Positions 27,899 through 36,924 of a stretch of 64,000 nt of DNA are shown piece by piece. The translations under genes and the position numbers were made by a program. The stretch is from Acidocella sp. (GTDB taxonomy: Bacteria > Pseudomonadota > Alphaproteobacteria > Acetobacterales > Acetobacteraceae). Where the stretch lies: the NCBI GenBank assembly GCA_027308685.1, contig DAIDEE010000016.1:62001-126000 (forward strand). The letters are read 5' to 3'. Position 1 is the first letter of the stretch; the number at the start of each line of letters is the position of its first letter. The notes beneath the pieces are model-generated. The model did no database searches and was not told the DNA's origin. It saw only the letters and a program-made list of their open reading frames with translations.

Positions 27899-28837
27899 TT
27901 AGCCGCGCTTAAACATGGCTCCGGCAAACATCTTCGCCCCGGTCCATTGCTGGGCCAGGTAGCCGCCCGTCGCCAGGGCCTCGGGGGCGCGGGCATCGCC
28001 GGTGGGCAGGTACAAATCTGAGAAATCAGCCGTGCCGAACATCATGTCCCAATAGGGGAACACCCCGCCATAGTTGCAGGATTTGCGCCCGGCGCCCTTC
28101 AGCGCATGGTGCAGCCTATGAAAGCGCGGCGAGACCAGCAGCCGCTCGCCCAGCCAGCCGAACGACAGGCGGATATTGGCGTGTGAGAGGCTCTCGATAA
28201 AGCGTAGCAGCAAAATCAGCAGCGGGAATTGCAGCGGCGGAATACCAATGGCGAGGCCAATCACGAAGAACCAGACGAACGAGATCAGGTCATCGAGAAT
28301 ATGATTGCGGTCATCAGACCAGAAACTCATCTGCCGCTGGGCATGGTGCAGCGCGTGCAGCGCATACCAGGCCCGGAAGGTGTGGCTCAGGCGGTGCCGC
28401 CAATAATCAGCAAAGTCCAGAATCAGCGCGTAGATGAGGAACGTGATAACGGGGTGCCCAAACAGCGCCGGTATCCACATTTCCAAATCCGGCGGCACAA
28501 ACCCCCAATCCACCAGCGTGCCAGTGAACACCACCTGCAGCTGATAAAACAGCAGGAAGCTGACAATCGGGATCACCCCCACCCGGTTGAGAATGGTATA
28601 AAGCACATCCACCCCCACCGCCTTGCGCGACGCCCAACGCTCGACCGGGAATAGTGCCTCCAACGGCCAGCACACCGCGTAAGTGACGATGACCGCGAAC
28701 ATACCATAGACGCAGATCAACGCCCAATCGAACGAGAGTTCTTCCCACTCCATCCAACCAAAATGATACAAGACAGGCAAAATCAGCCACTGGTCGATAT
28801 CGCCGGCAATGATGCTGAAGAAGCGGTCTAGGAACAT
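27899..28837 (-). CDS. Fatty acid hydroxylase / sterol desaturase superfamily protein
   Basis: A 312-residue integral membrane di-iron enzyme. Histidine clusters typical of the superfamily are HRLSH (148-152), HALHH (161-165) and HRLHH (240-244), arranged after four or more membrane helices. Such enzymes hydroxylate or desaturate lipids, including lipid A acyl chains, sphingolipids, carotenoids or sterol-like molecules. It follows the beta-propeller gene with a 3-bp gap, in an operon that begins with an O-antigen ligase-like gene, so an envelope lipid substrate is a reasonable inference. Confidence 0.8.
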   Translation of the reverse strand: MFLDRFFSIIAGDIDQWLILPVLYHFGWMEWEELSFDWALICVYGMFAVIVTYAVCWPLEALFPVERWASRKAVGVDVLYTILNRVGVIPIVSFLLFYQLQVVFTGTLVDWGFVPPDLEMWIPALFGHPVITFLIYALILDFADYWRHRLSHTFRAWYALHALHHAQRQMSFWSDDRNHILDDLISFVWFFVIGLAIGIPPLQFPLLILLLRFIESLSHANIRLSFGWLGERLLVSPRFHRLHHALKGAGRKSCNYGGVFPYWDMMFGTADFSDLYLPTGDARAPEALATGGYLAQQWTGAKMFAGAMFKRG

Positions 28838-28840
28838 GCG

Positions 28841-29845
28841 TTATAAGGTCTCCGCCGTCAGCTTACCTGGTTTGCGCATGGCGGTGTTGAGGAAAATACC
28901 ATGCGGAGAGCGGCCAACATCGATTTTACTAAAATCACCGCTCACCGGGTCCAGCACCGCCACCGCTTCGGCAAAGCGCAGCGCGATCCATAATTTACCG
29001 TCCGGCGCCTCGCCGAGGTCATCCGGGCCACCGGGAATAGTATAGTTGCGGCGCACCGCCAGCGTTGCCGGGTCAAGCGCGGTCAGCGTGCCGCCGATGC
29101 GATTCGAGACGTAAATCGTTGCTTTATTTTCAGTGATGAAAATATTATGTGCCCCCTTGCCGGTCTCAACATGGCGCAGGATCTCGCCGTTCACCGGGTC
29201 AACTTCAATAATGCCGTTGGCACCCATGATGCACACCAGGATTTTGCCGTTATGCCACAATACGCCGGCCGGGGTGGGACCCACTTTCACGCTCCAGCGG
29301 GTGGTCATGTCGGTCAGGTCGAACGACACCAGCGTATCGCTACCTTGCATGGAGTTGAAACTCCATTTGCTATCGGGCGAAAAATCCAGATGACTGGGCA
29401 TTTTGCCCGGTGAGAAGCGCTTCACAAGCTTTAAGGTCACGCCGTCATAAACATCGACATGGTTGATGCGCAGCGCGTTCACGACGAGATATTTTTGATC
29501 CGGCGTATAACCTAATTGATACGGGTCAGCGATGGTCATATGACCTAGCGGTTGGGCGGTGAGCGGGTCCACAATGAACAACGCATTACCGCTGGCATCA
29601 CAAATAAAAAGCTTGCTGCGGTCCGGTGTCAGCACCCAATGGCTCGGCTCACGGTAGGTGGGTAGGGTTTTAATCACCTCGCGAGTGGTCATGTTGATGA
29701 CGCTCACCGTCGCCTCACCGGAATTCATCACCATGGCGAGTGGCGCGGATGCGCCGGGGGCCAGTGGCGGCGGTGCATCGGCGTCGGCCAGAGCAGAGGT
29801 AAAACCAAGCAGCGGGAGCGAAAACAGGGTGCGGCGGAGGATCAT
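28841..29845 (-). CDS. Exported YVTN-type beta-propeller repeat protein
   Basis: A 334-residue protein with a signal peptide (1-about 22, LPLLGFTSALADA). The mature part has repeated blades of about 42 residues such as VSVINMTTREVIKTLPTYRE, LFIVDPLTAQPLGHMTI and LTALDPATLAVRRNYTIPGG. These fit a seven-bladed YVTN/lactonase-like propeller. No catalytic residues can be assigned. It overlaps the ligase-like gene by 4 bp and is followed by the hydroxylase gene. It may act as a periplasmic scaffold or binding protein (inference). Confidence 0.78.
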   Translation of the reverse strand: MILRRTLFSLPLLGFTSALADADAPPPLAPGASAPLAMVMNSGEATVSVINMTTREVIKTLPTYREPSHWVLTPDRSKLFICDASGNALFIVDPLTAQPLGHMTIADPYQLGYTPDQKYLVVNALRINHVDVYDGVTLKLVKRFSPGKMPSHLDFSPDSKWSFNSMQGSDTLVSFDLTDMTTRWSVKVGPTPAGVLWHNGKILVCIMGANGIIEVDPVNGEILRHVETGKGAHNIFITENKATIYVSNRIGGTLTALDPATLAVRRNYTIPGGPDDLGEAPDGKLWIALRFAEAVAVLDPVSGDFSKIDVGRSPHGIFLNTAMRKPGKLTAETL

Positions 29846-31083
29846 AAATCCCCTTTAGGCCTATTGGAAGCTGTTGCGAAGAGCGCACTGACCCAAACGA
29901 AGAAAATGCTGCTTGTTGTTGCAATTAAAACATTATCTGTTGCTGCGTGCAGTGCAAAAGCAATGAAAATCAATCGCAATAAACGACGTTGCGCACGGGG
30001 TAAAAACCGGCTGCCGCGCCATGCCCAAAGGCCGATGAACACCGCCAGCAATGCTAGCCCGATAAACCCACCCTCAGCGCCAATGCGCAAATATTCATTG
30101 TGCGCAGCGTTGGTGCCGATGCTGGCGCTTAAGGTAGAGGTAACCGGCAGTACGTATTTGCCAGCCCCCACGCCCCAGCCCACCCAGGGTGAGTTGGCAA
30201 TGGCACTCTCGAAATACGGCCAGACCAAGTCTCGGTGCGATAGGTTAACCGCCTCGCCAAGCTGCACCAGGTCGAACACCCGGATGAATGAGAGCGCATT
30301 GGCAAATATCACCGCCAGGCTGGCCAGGGCACCACAAGCCGCGAGAAACATGATTTTGCCGCGCGCGGCGACGGGCGAATACGGTTGTAAAACCGCAAAG
30401 ACCGTCACCAGCACCGCCAAAGCCAGCGGCACCCGAGCGCCGGTGGCAAACAGTACCGCGAAATTCACCAGCAGCCAGACGACCTCCATGCGCCGGACGC
30501 CCGCTGAAAGCACCACCAGTCCGGCGTAGATGCCGATCAGCGCAAACCCCGCCAGAAACGCTGGTTCACCTGAAGCCCCCAACCGTAATGCGCCTTGCTC
30601 CAGATCATACATCACATGCACACCGGCCAGTTGCAGCACCACGCCGAACAGCACCGTACAAAACGGCGCTGCGATCACCGTGCGCACCACGGCCCGGCTC
30701 CAACCCGACGGCGGTTTGACGAACCCAAAGGCAAACGGCGCCGCCGAGCCCACCAATGAGCGCAGGCTGGAGAGCAGACTGAGCCCCGGATACAGCCCAT
30801 GCGCTAACCCGGCGATGAACATCGCCCCATAAGCAACGCCCGGATTATAGCGGTCAGACTTTACCCCGCCGCGCAACGCCAACGCCAACGCCAGAGCCAG
30901 CCCGATACCCTTCATGGCGCCAATGATGACCTCATAGCCGCCCACCAACCCGGCCAGCCAGATATCGGGCGAGGTTTCGAGAAACAATACCCAAAGCACC
31001 ACCGCCGCCAACGGAAACCACAGAGCCACGCCAAAAGTGCACAGCAGACCCACACCCCCCAGGCCAAGTGCCAATGTCGTCAC
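29842..31083 (-). CDS. O-antigen ligase/polymerase-like membrane protein (Wzy_C)
   Basis: A 413-residue polytopic membrane protein with about ten to twelve helices and a large periplasmic loop. The motif AHNEYLRIGAEGGFIGL (about 335-351) is the Wzy_C/WaaL signature, and GWGVGAGKY precedes it. It would polymerise or ligate O-antigen or exopolysaccharide. The proposed GTG start (31081-31083) has AAGG 6 nt upstream. Longer in-frame starts would run under the divergent esterase gene. Heads the ligase / propeller / hydroxylase operon. Confidence 0.78.
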   Translation of the reverse strand: MTTLALGLGGVGLLCTFGVALWFPLAAVVLWVLFLETSPDIWLAGLVGGYEVIIGAMKGIGLALALALALRGGVKSDRYNPGVAYGAMFIAGLAHGLYPGLSLLSSLRSLVGSAAPFAFGFVKPPSGWSRAVVRTVIAAPFCTVLFGVVLQLAGVHVMYDLEQGALRLGASGEPAFLAGFALIGIYAGLVVLSAGVRRMEVVWLLVNFAVLFATGARVPLALAVLVTVFAVLQPYSPVAARGKIMFLAACGALASLAVIFANALSFIRVFDLVQLGEAVNLSHRDLVWPYFESAIANSPWVGWGVGAGKYVLPVTSTLSASIGTNAAHNEYLRIGAEGGFIGLALLAVFIGLWAWRGSRFLPRAQRRLLRLIFIAFALHAATDNVLIATTSSIFFVWVSALFATASNRPKGDL

Positions 31084-31128
31084 GCGAGGCCTTGAGCATT
31101 TTGTTTCATACGCCGATGTTAGCGGTAT

Positions 31129-31887
31129 ATGATTCTTAACTCCATCGAACAGGGCGCCGGCCCGCCGTTGATTTTGTTGCACGGGCTTTTTGGTTCGGCC
31201 AAAAACCTTGGCGCCATCGCGCGCGGCTTGGCACCGCAGTTTCGCGTGGTCTCGTTGGATTTACGCAACCACGGTGACAGTCCGCATGACGCCGCCATGA
31301 GCTACCCGATTATGGCCGATGACGTGGCTGAGACCATCGCCACCCTTGGTATCACCACCGCAGTTCTTGCGGGCCATTCAATGGGCGGCAAAATCGCCAT
31401 GCATGTGGCGCTCGCCCATCCTGGCCTGATTACCAAACTGGCGGTGCTTGACATTGCCCCCGTAACCTACATGCACGGATACGATGACTTTGCCGCGGCG
31501 ATGCAGGCGCTGCCTCTAACCTCGTCTCTCACCCGCAGCGCCGCTGATGCCGCACTAGCTGCCGCCATCCCCGAGCCCACCTACCGCGCCTTCCTGCTCA
31601 ATAATCTGATCCTGGGCGGGCAGCCGCGCTGGCGGGTAGGCTTGGACGAGATCCGCGCCGCGATGCCTGAGATGCTGAAGTGGCAGGACCCGCTTAGCGC
31701 CCCCTTCCACAACCCCGCTTTATTCCTGCGCGGCGGCAACTCGGATTATCTGCGCGAGTCCTCGCATGAAAAAATCACCGCGCTGTTTCCACATGTCACG
31801 ATCAAGACCATTGAGAATGCCGCCCACTGGCTACACGCCGATCAACCAAAGGCCGTCATCGCCGCCTTGCAGGAGTTTTTGCTGTAA
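31129..31887 (+). CDS. Alpha/beta-hydrolase, YbfF/ABHD11-like esterase
   Basis: A 252-residue cytoplasmic serine hydrolase. LLHGLFGSAKNLGAI (16-30) is the oxyanion-hole loop with the GLFGS feature of YbfF/ABHD11 esterases, GHSMGG carries nucleophile Ser84, and ENAAHWLHAD (about 230-239) the catalytic His. Substrate is unknown; acyl-CoA thioesters and acyl esters are known for relatives. The stop overlaps the start of the next gene (TAATG). The start has only a weak ribosome-binding site. Confidence 0.82.
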   Translation: MILNSIEQGAGPPLILLHGLFGSAKNLGAIARGLAPQFRVVSLDLRNHGDSPHDAAMSYPIMADDVAETIATLGITTAVLAGHSMGGKIAMHVALAHPGLITKLAVLDIAPVTYMHGYDDFAAAMQALPLTSSLTRSAADAALAAAIPEPTYRAFLLNNLILGGQPRWRVGLDEIRAAMPEMLKWQDPLSAPFHNPALFLRGGNSDYLRESSHEKITALFPHVTIKTIENAAHWLHADQPKAVIAALQEFLL

Positions 31888-32996
31888 TGTCTATCCATTT
31901 TGACGTGCTGATCATTGGCGCCGGCATGGTGGGGGCCGCCACCGCCGCCGCGCTGAGCACCACCCACAAGGTCGGGCTGGTCGAGGCTGAGGAACAGGCC
32001 GGCTACCACACCACCGGCCGCTCCGCAGCCATCTGGATTCTCAATTACGGCCCGCCCGAAGTACGGGTCCTCACCGGCCTGTCTCGCGATTTTTTCCTTA
32101 ACCCGCCGCCCGACATAGCTACCACATCGCTCGCCATCCCACGCCCAATCATCTATCTGGCACCCGAAGAGCAAACCAGTTTCCTCGACGCGCTGATCGC
32201 CCAGGACCTTGGTATCCGGGAAATTTCCATCGCCGAGGTAAAGGCCCAGATACCTGCCTATATCGACGGTTACGCCATCCGCGCCGGGTTAGAGGAGTCT
32301 TCCTTCGACATGGATGTCGCTGCCCTCCACCAAGGTTATCTGCGCTGCGTCCGCCAAAATGGCGGTCAACTGATGCTGCGCAGCCGTGCTGGTAAAATTA
32401 CCCGCAAGGACGGCAACTGGCATGTTGAAACCAGCGGCGGCACCATCGTCACCGCCCCGGTCGTGGTCAACGCCGCCGGTGCCTGGGGCGATGAGGTCGC
32501 TGGCATCGCCGGACTGCCGCCCATCGGCCTGGTGCCCTGCCGCCGCACCGCTGCCGTCATCGACCCCGCCCCCTATGACGTTGCCCAATGGCCGCTGGTC
32601 CAGGCCGCCGACCATAGCTGGTATATCCGCCCGGAAGCCCGCTCTAAACTCATGGTCACCCCCTGCGACGAAACCCCGATGCACCCGCACGACGTGCAAC
32701 CCGATGAGCTCGACGTCGCCATCGGCATCGACCGTATGCAGCAGGCCCTCAACATCGATGTCCGCCGGGTCGAACATTCCTGGGCGGGCCTGCGAACCTT
32801 CTCCGCCGACCGTAACCTCGCGTTCGGCTTCGACACCGAAGCCCCCGGCTTCTTCTGGTGCGTCGGCCAAGGCGGCTATGGCATCCAAACCGCCCCTGCC
32901 GCCGGCCAGCTCACCGCCAACATGATCGCCAACCGCGACCCAGGACCCGCCGCCAGTATCATCCCGGCGATTAACCCCATGCGATTTAGGACCTAA
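31887..32996 (+). CDS. FAD-dependent oxidoreductase of the DAO family
   Basis: A 369-residue flavoprotein. The dinucleotide-binding loop VLIIGAGMVGAATAAAL (7-23) opens the chain, VVNAAGAWGDEVA (about 193-205) is the second FAD-contact block, and GFFWCVGQGGYGIQTAPAAG (about 328-347) the C-terminal one, as in D-amino-acid dehydrogenase, sarcosine and glycerol-3-phosphate oxidase relatives. The specific substrate cannot be read. It is translationally coupled to the esterase gene and followed by a hairpin. Confidence 0.82.
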   Translation: MSIHFDVLIIGAGMVGAATAAALSTTHKVGLVEAEEQAGYHTTGRSAAIWILNYGPPEVRVLTGLSRDFFLNPPPDIATTSLAIPRPIIYLAPEEQTSFLDALIAQDLGIREISIAEVKAQIPAYIDGYAIRAGLEESSFDMDVAALHQGYLRCVRQNGGQLMLRSRAGKITRKDGNWHVETSGGTIVTAPVVVNAAGAWGDEVAGIAGLPPIGLVPCRRTAAVIDPAPYDVAQWPLVQAADHSWYIRPEARSKLMVTPCDETPMHPHDVQPDELDVAIGIDRMQQALNIDVRRVEHSWAGLRTFSADRNLAFGFDTEAPGFFWCVGQGGYGIQTAPAAGQLTANMIANRDPGPAASIIPAINPMRFRT

Positions 32997-33027
32997 GGCC
33001 AGGGGGCCGGGGGCAGCGCTCCTGGCC
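32997..33027. terminator. GC-rich hairpin after the oxidoreductase gene
   Basis: GGCCAGG and CCTGGCC form a 7-bp stem around a 17-nt GC-rich loop. It begins right after the stop codon. No T-tract follows, so the terminator function is uncertain. Confidence 0.35.
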
Positions 33028-33038
33028 TTGCCCCCTAA

Positions 33039-34361
<1,323 letters not shown>

Positions 34362-34365
34362 AATA

Positions 34366-34391
34366 AAAGGGGGCGTTGAGCCCCCATTTTT
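34366..34391. terminator. Bidirectional rho-independent terminator after eno
   Basis: GGGGGC-GTTGA-GCCCCC forms a 6-bp stem flanked by an A-run on the left and ATTTTT on the right. It serves eno on the plus strand and the convergent V4R-like gene, whose stop codon overlaps the T-run at 34390-34392. Confidence 0.9.
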
Positions 34392-35730
34392 ATACCGACA
34401 ACAGGTTACGCTCGACCACCACTTCAGAATACGCATCGCCCATCGCGACACACGCCGTCTGGCGGCCCCAGAACCCGGCTTTGGAACGGTTGACCTTGTA
34501 ATAAAAATCCAGCGTGAGGTCCGGCTTTGTGGTGATATCGGCACTGTAAAGCAAATTCATCAATGAGCCGCCGATGCCGGTGAGCAGGTAATCAATCGGA
34601 TGATCGGCTTCACCAAACAGCCGCAGATGGCCGAGAGATTCATAAGGGTGCCAGGCGCGCAGCACCAACCGCTCGTTGGGAATGATCTCATGGATACGCC
34701 ACACGCCCCACCCCAATGCGTTGATGCAGGCGACCACCCCCGATATCCAATCTTCCTTGGTTCGCAATTGCGGCACAATCAACTGGTACCAGGGGTCTGA
34801 ACGCATAATCCCGCCCATGGTATTGAAGCCGCAGATATGGCCGGCCTCGATCAGCAACGTGCTGGCCAGTTCCATGCCTTTCAGGTGACTAAATTTGTCC
34901 TTGTAATAAAACAGCGCCGGATATTCGAACCATAAAACGTCACTGAGATATTTATGCGTCTTTAGGGCTTCGGCCAGTGCGCGCTCATAGCGGAATGAAA
35001 CGAAATTGTAATAATCTGCGTAATGGCGGGTCAGAAACACGCCAAACGCAGGGATCATACCGTTTTCATCACCGGTCAAAGGCAACGTGCCAACCGCCGC
35101 GATGATCGCCGTTTCATCGATATGCAGGCCAACCGTGCGGACCGGCACCTGATCGGCGCGGGGCGGCAAGGATACCGGCACGATCGGCGGCGTATCTAGC
35201 GGAAAGCGGTCACCGGTTGCAGGGGCAATATGAAAACGGCTTTTGTCCGCACCTAAGGAAATCGACTGCGCCTGATCGATCTGCCCGGTTACCGCAATGC
35301 CATCCACAGCGGCGAGCACGCCGACGGCAAATCCTAAATCGAAATAATCACCGGCCCAGCGACGCTTGCCGTAATTCAAGCGCAGGGCGCAACCATAATG
35401 AGAGAACGCTTCCTCGATGAACACGCCCTCGGGGGGCAAAGGCGGAATACCGGCAATCGGCAAATCGCCAAAACCACAAAATCGGTAAAACTCCTCCGCA
35501 TAGGCAAGGCGTGCTGCACGGTTCATGCCCGGGTTGGCGTCGAAATGCGCCCGCATCTGTCGAAAGCTGACCTCTGCTGCGGCGTTGATGAGGATCGGTT
35601 CTCGTTTGATGTAGTGGCAATCCTCCACCACCAACTGCAGTACTCTGTTATAATGATTACAATGAAAGATCACCGGTTCATTATCAATCGTCACGATGCC
35701 GGTGGCATTGTCCCGCTGCGGTACGATCAT
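34390..35730 (-). CDS. Uncharacterised protein with two V4R-like domains
   Basis: A 446-residue soluble protein of no characterised family. The C-terminal part (about 290-446) resembles a V4R small-molecule-binding domain: GMELASTLLIEAGHICGF, INALGWGVWRIHEIIP, a glycine-rich LLTGIGGSLMNLL, and ACVAMGDAYSEVVVER, which fits the C-x-x-x-G-D-x-x-C-E-F-V end but with Ser for the second Cys. The N-terminal part (about 20-170) repeats the pattern (RFCGFGDLPI, SHYGCALRLNYG, DLGFAVGVLAAVDG). V4R domains sense hydrocarbons in XylR/DmpR-type regulators; no output domain is present here. It is divergent from the Roadblock-SCP2-PhnD-like genes. No function is assigned. Confidence 0.6.
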   Translation of the reverse strand: MIVPQRDNATGIVTIDNEPVIFHCNHYNRVLQLVVEDCHYIKREPILINAAAEVSFRQMRAHFDANPGMNRAARLAYAEEFYRFCGFGDLPIAGIPPLPPEGVFIEEAFSHYGCALRLNYGKRRWAGDYFDLGFAVGVLAAVDGIAVTGQIDQAQSISLGADKSRFHIAPATGDRFPLDTPPIVPVSLPPRADQVPVRTVGLHIDETAIIAAVGTLPLTGDENGMIPAFGVFLTRHYADYYNFVSFRYERALAEALKTHKYLSDVLWFEYPALFYYKDKFSHLKGMELASTLLIEAGHICGFNTMGGIMRSDPWYQLIVPQLRTKEDWISGVVACINALGWGVWRIHEIIPNERLVLRAWHPYESLGHLRLFGEADHPIDYLLTGIGGSLMNLLYSADITTKPDLTLDFYYKVNRSKAGFWGRQTACVAMGDAYSEVVVERNLLSV

Positions 35731-36006
35731 GGAAGCATCCTTTAAGCTTTTAATTCCGTAACAATATCATTAACCTTAAGGTCAAGCATGTCTAGGTGCG
35801 CTAGAAAAATCATACCGATGCAACAACGGATGATTTGAAAAATTATCTTAAATTAAACTCAAATTTTGTACAATTTTTATCAATTTTTGCGCGGTTGATT
35901 GCCTTGGATTCACACTTAAACAATTGTCTTAAGTAACGATAATTCTATTGCGCAAATGTAAAAACATTCTAATCCTAAATTGATAGCTCGCTTACGGGAG
36001 GCAGCC
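35731..36006. promoter_or_regulatory. AT-rich divergent promoter region with two palindromes
   Basis: A 276-bp region between the V4R-like gene and the Roadblock gene, clearly AT-richer than the flanking genes. TTGTACAA (35866-35873) is a perfect 8-bp palindrome. At 35914-35934, ACTTAA and TTAAGT flank ACAATTGT, itself a perfect palindrome, making a composite 21-bp inverted repeat offset by one base. These are good candidates for operators of a shared regulator. No gene was seen inside. Confidence 0.45.
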
Positions 36007-36372
36007 TTGCGTGAAAATGAAATAAAAACTGTGCTAACAGACCTTAACAACGGCTCCGTCAGCATCGAGGCTTCGGCGCTCATTTCGACTGACGGGTTGA
36101 TTCTGGCCTCGGCGTTACCGAGTGTAATGGATGAAGACCGTGTTGCGGCCATGGTGGCCGCCATGCTGTCATTGGGCGATCGTACCGCCGCCGAACTGGC
36201 CTGTGGACAGTTGGAACAGGTGCTTGTCAGCGGCTCGCATGGACATATCCTCATCGTTCATGCCGGCAGCGATGCGGTACTCTGCGTGATTGCCAACAAG
36301 GCCGTGAAACTAGGGTTGCTGTTCCTAAATGCAAAATATACCGCTCAGGCGGTGGCGACACTCCTGCACTGA
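36007..36372 (+). CDS. Roadblock/LC7 (MglB-like) domain protein
   Basis: A 121-residue single-domain protein. ASALISTDGLILASALP (about 16-32) matches the central Roadblock strand-turn-strand, followed by VAAMVAAMLSLGDRTAAEL (helix) and VLVSGSHGHILIVHAG (paired strands). Roadblock proteins regulate small Ras-like GTPases such as MglA or form scaffolds, but no GTPase gene is in the window. The TTG start at 36007 is chosen because GGGAGG lies 5 nt upstream; the frame is open to 35980. It is first of three genes in line. Confidence 0.75.
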   Translation: MRENEIKTVLTDLNNGSVSIEASALISTDGLILASALPSVMDEDRVAAMVAAMLSLGDRTAAELACGQLEQVLVSGSHGHILIVHAGSDAVLCVIANKAVKLGLLFLNAKYTAQAVATLLH

Positions 36373-36519
36373 GCCGACGTTATTTTTCCGGGTCACGTCA
36401 AAACCAGGATGTAGCGCGCGTTGCATGAGGACCCCAGATGCGCGATTTGAATGATCGAAATGAATTCATATTGAATTTTTTAATAAAAACTAAAAAACGA
36501 CGATCCAGGGGCTTAAAAA
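36373..36519. other. AT-rich gap between the Roadblock and SCP2 genes
   Basis: 147 bp with no gene that I can support. It contains the 10-bp palindrome ATGAATTCAT (36460-36469) and an A/T-rich stretch before the SCP2 gene, so a separate promoter for the next two genes is possible. No terminator is evident. Confidence 0.4.
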
Positions 36520-36912
36520 ATGACAGCGAAATTTATGAGTGCTGCGTGGATTGAACTGGTGGGCGCCCAATGGGATGCAAACCATGACATCCAAAAAGAT
36601 TTGAAGAACTTCAATGCCTCATGGGAATATTATATCGAGGACAGACCTGAAGTCACGCATGTCATGCTGGTCTGTCAAGCCGGCAAGGTTGTTTACGCCG
36701 GGCCATCGGACGGGCAGGCCCGTGACTTCATCATGTGGGCCAGCCTCGATAACTGGAAAAAAATTCTCTCCGGCGAGGTCAGCGGCAAGGCCGCCCTGAT
36801 GACCAGGCGGTTGAAGTTCAAGGGCTCGATGATGACGGCGATGAAATACATGGCGCCGTTCAACATGCATCTGCAAATTCTAGGCAAGATTCCTGTCGAT
36901 TTTAATATCTGA
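36520..36912 (+). CDS. Cytoplasmic SCP2-type sterol/lipid-binding protein
   Basis: A 130-residue protein with an SCP2-like fold and no signal peptide. Pattern: a strand pair VTHVMLVCQAGKVVYAG (45-61), then MWASLDNW (72-79), RRLKFKGSMMTAMKYMAPF (96-114) and a final amphipathic stretch. SCP2 domains bind lipids, fatty acyl or isoprenoid compounds in a hydrophobic tunnel. AGGGG lies 8 nt before the ATG. Twelve bp separate it from the PhnD-like gene. The secreted protein at 42720 shares the MWA-x-x-NW, RLxFxG and AMxxMxPF motifs, so they look like distant paralogues. Confidence 0.7.
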   Translation: MTAKFMSAAWIELVGAQWDANHDIQKDLKNFNASWEYYIEDRPEVTHVMLVCQAGKVVYAGPSDGQARDFIMWASLDNWKKILSGEVSGKAALMTRRLKFKGSMMTAMKYMAPFNMHLQILGKIPVDFNI

Positions 36913-36924
36913 GGAAGCGGTGCC

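Noticed and set aside
31084-31182. Longer N-terminus for the O-antigen ligase-like protein
   Set aside because: It would run under the divergent esterase gene; a GTG at 31081-31083 with AAGG fits better.
32289-32925. Long open frames on both strands within the DAO-type oxidoreductase gene
   Set aside because: They are high-GC shadows; only the 31887-32996 frame shows FAD-binding motifs.
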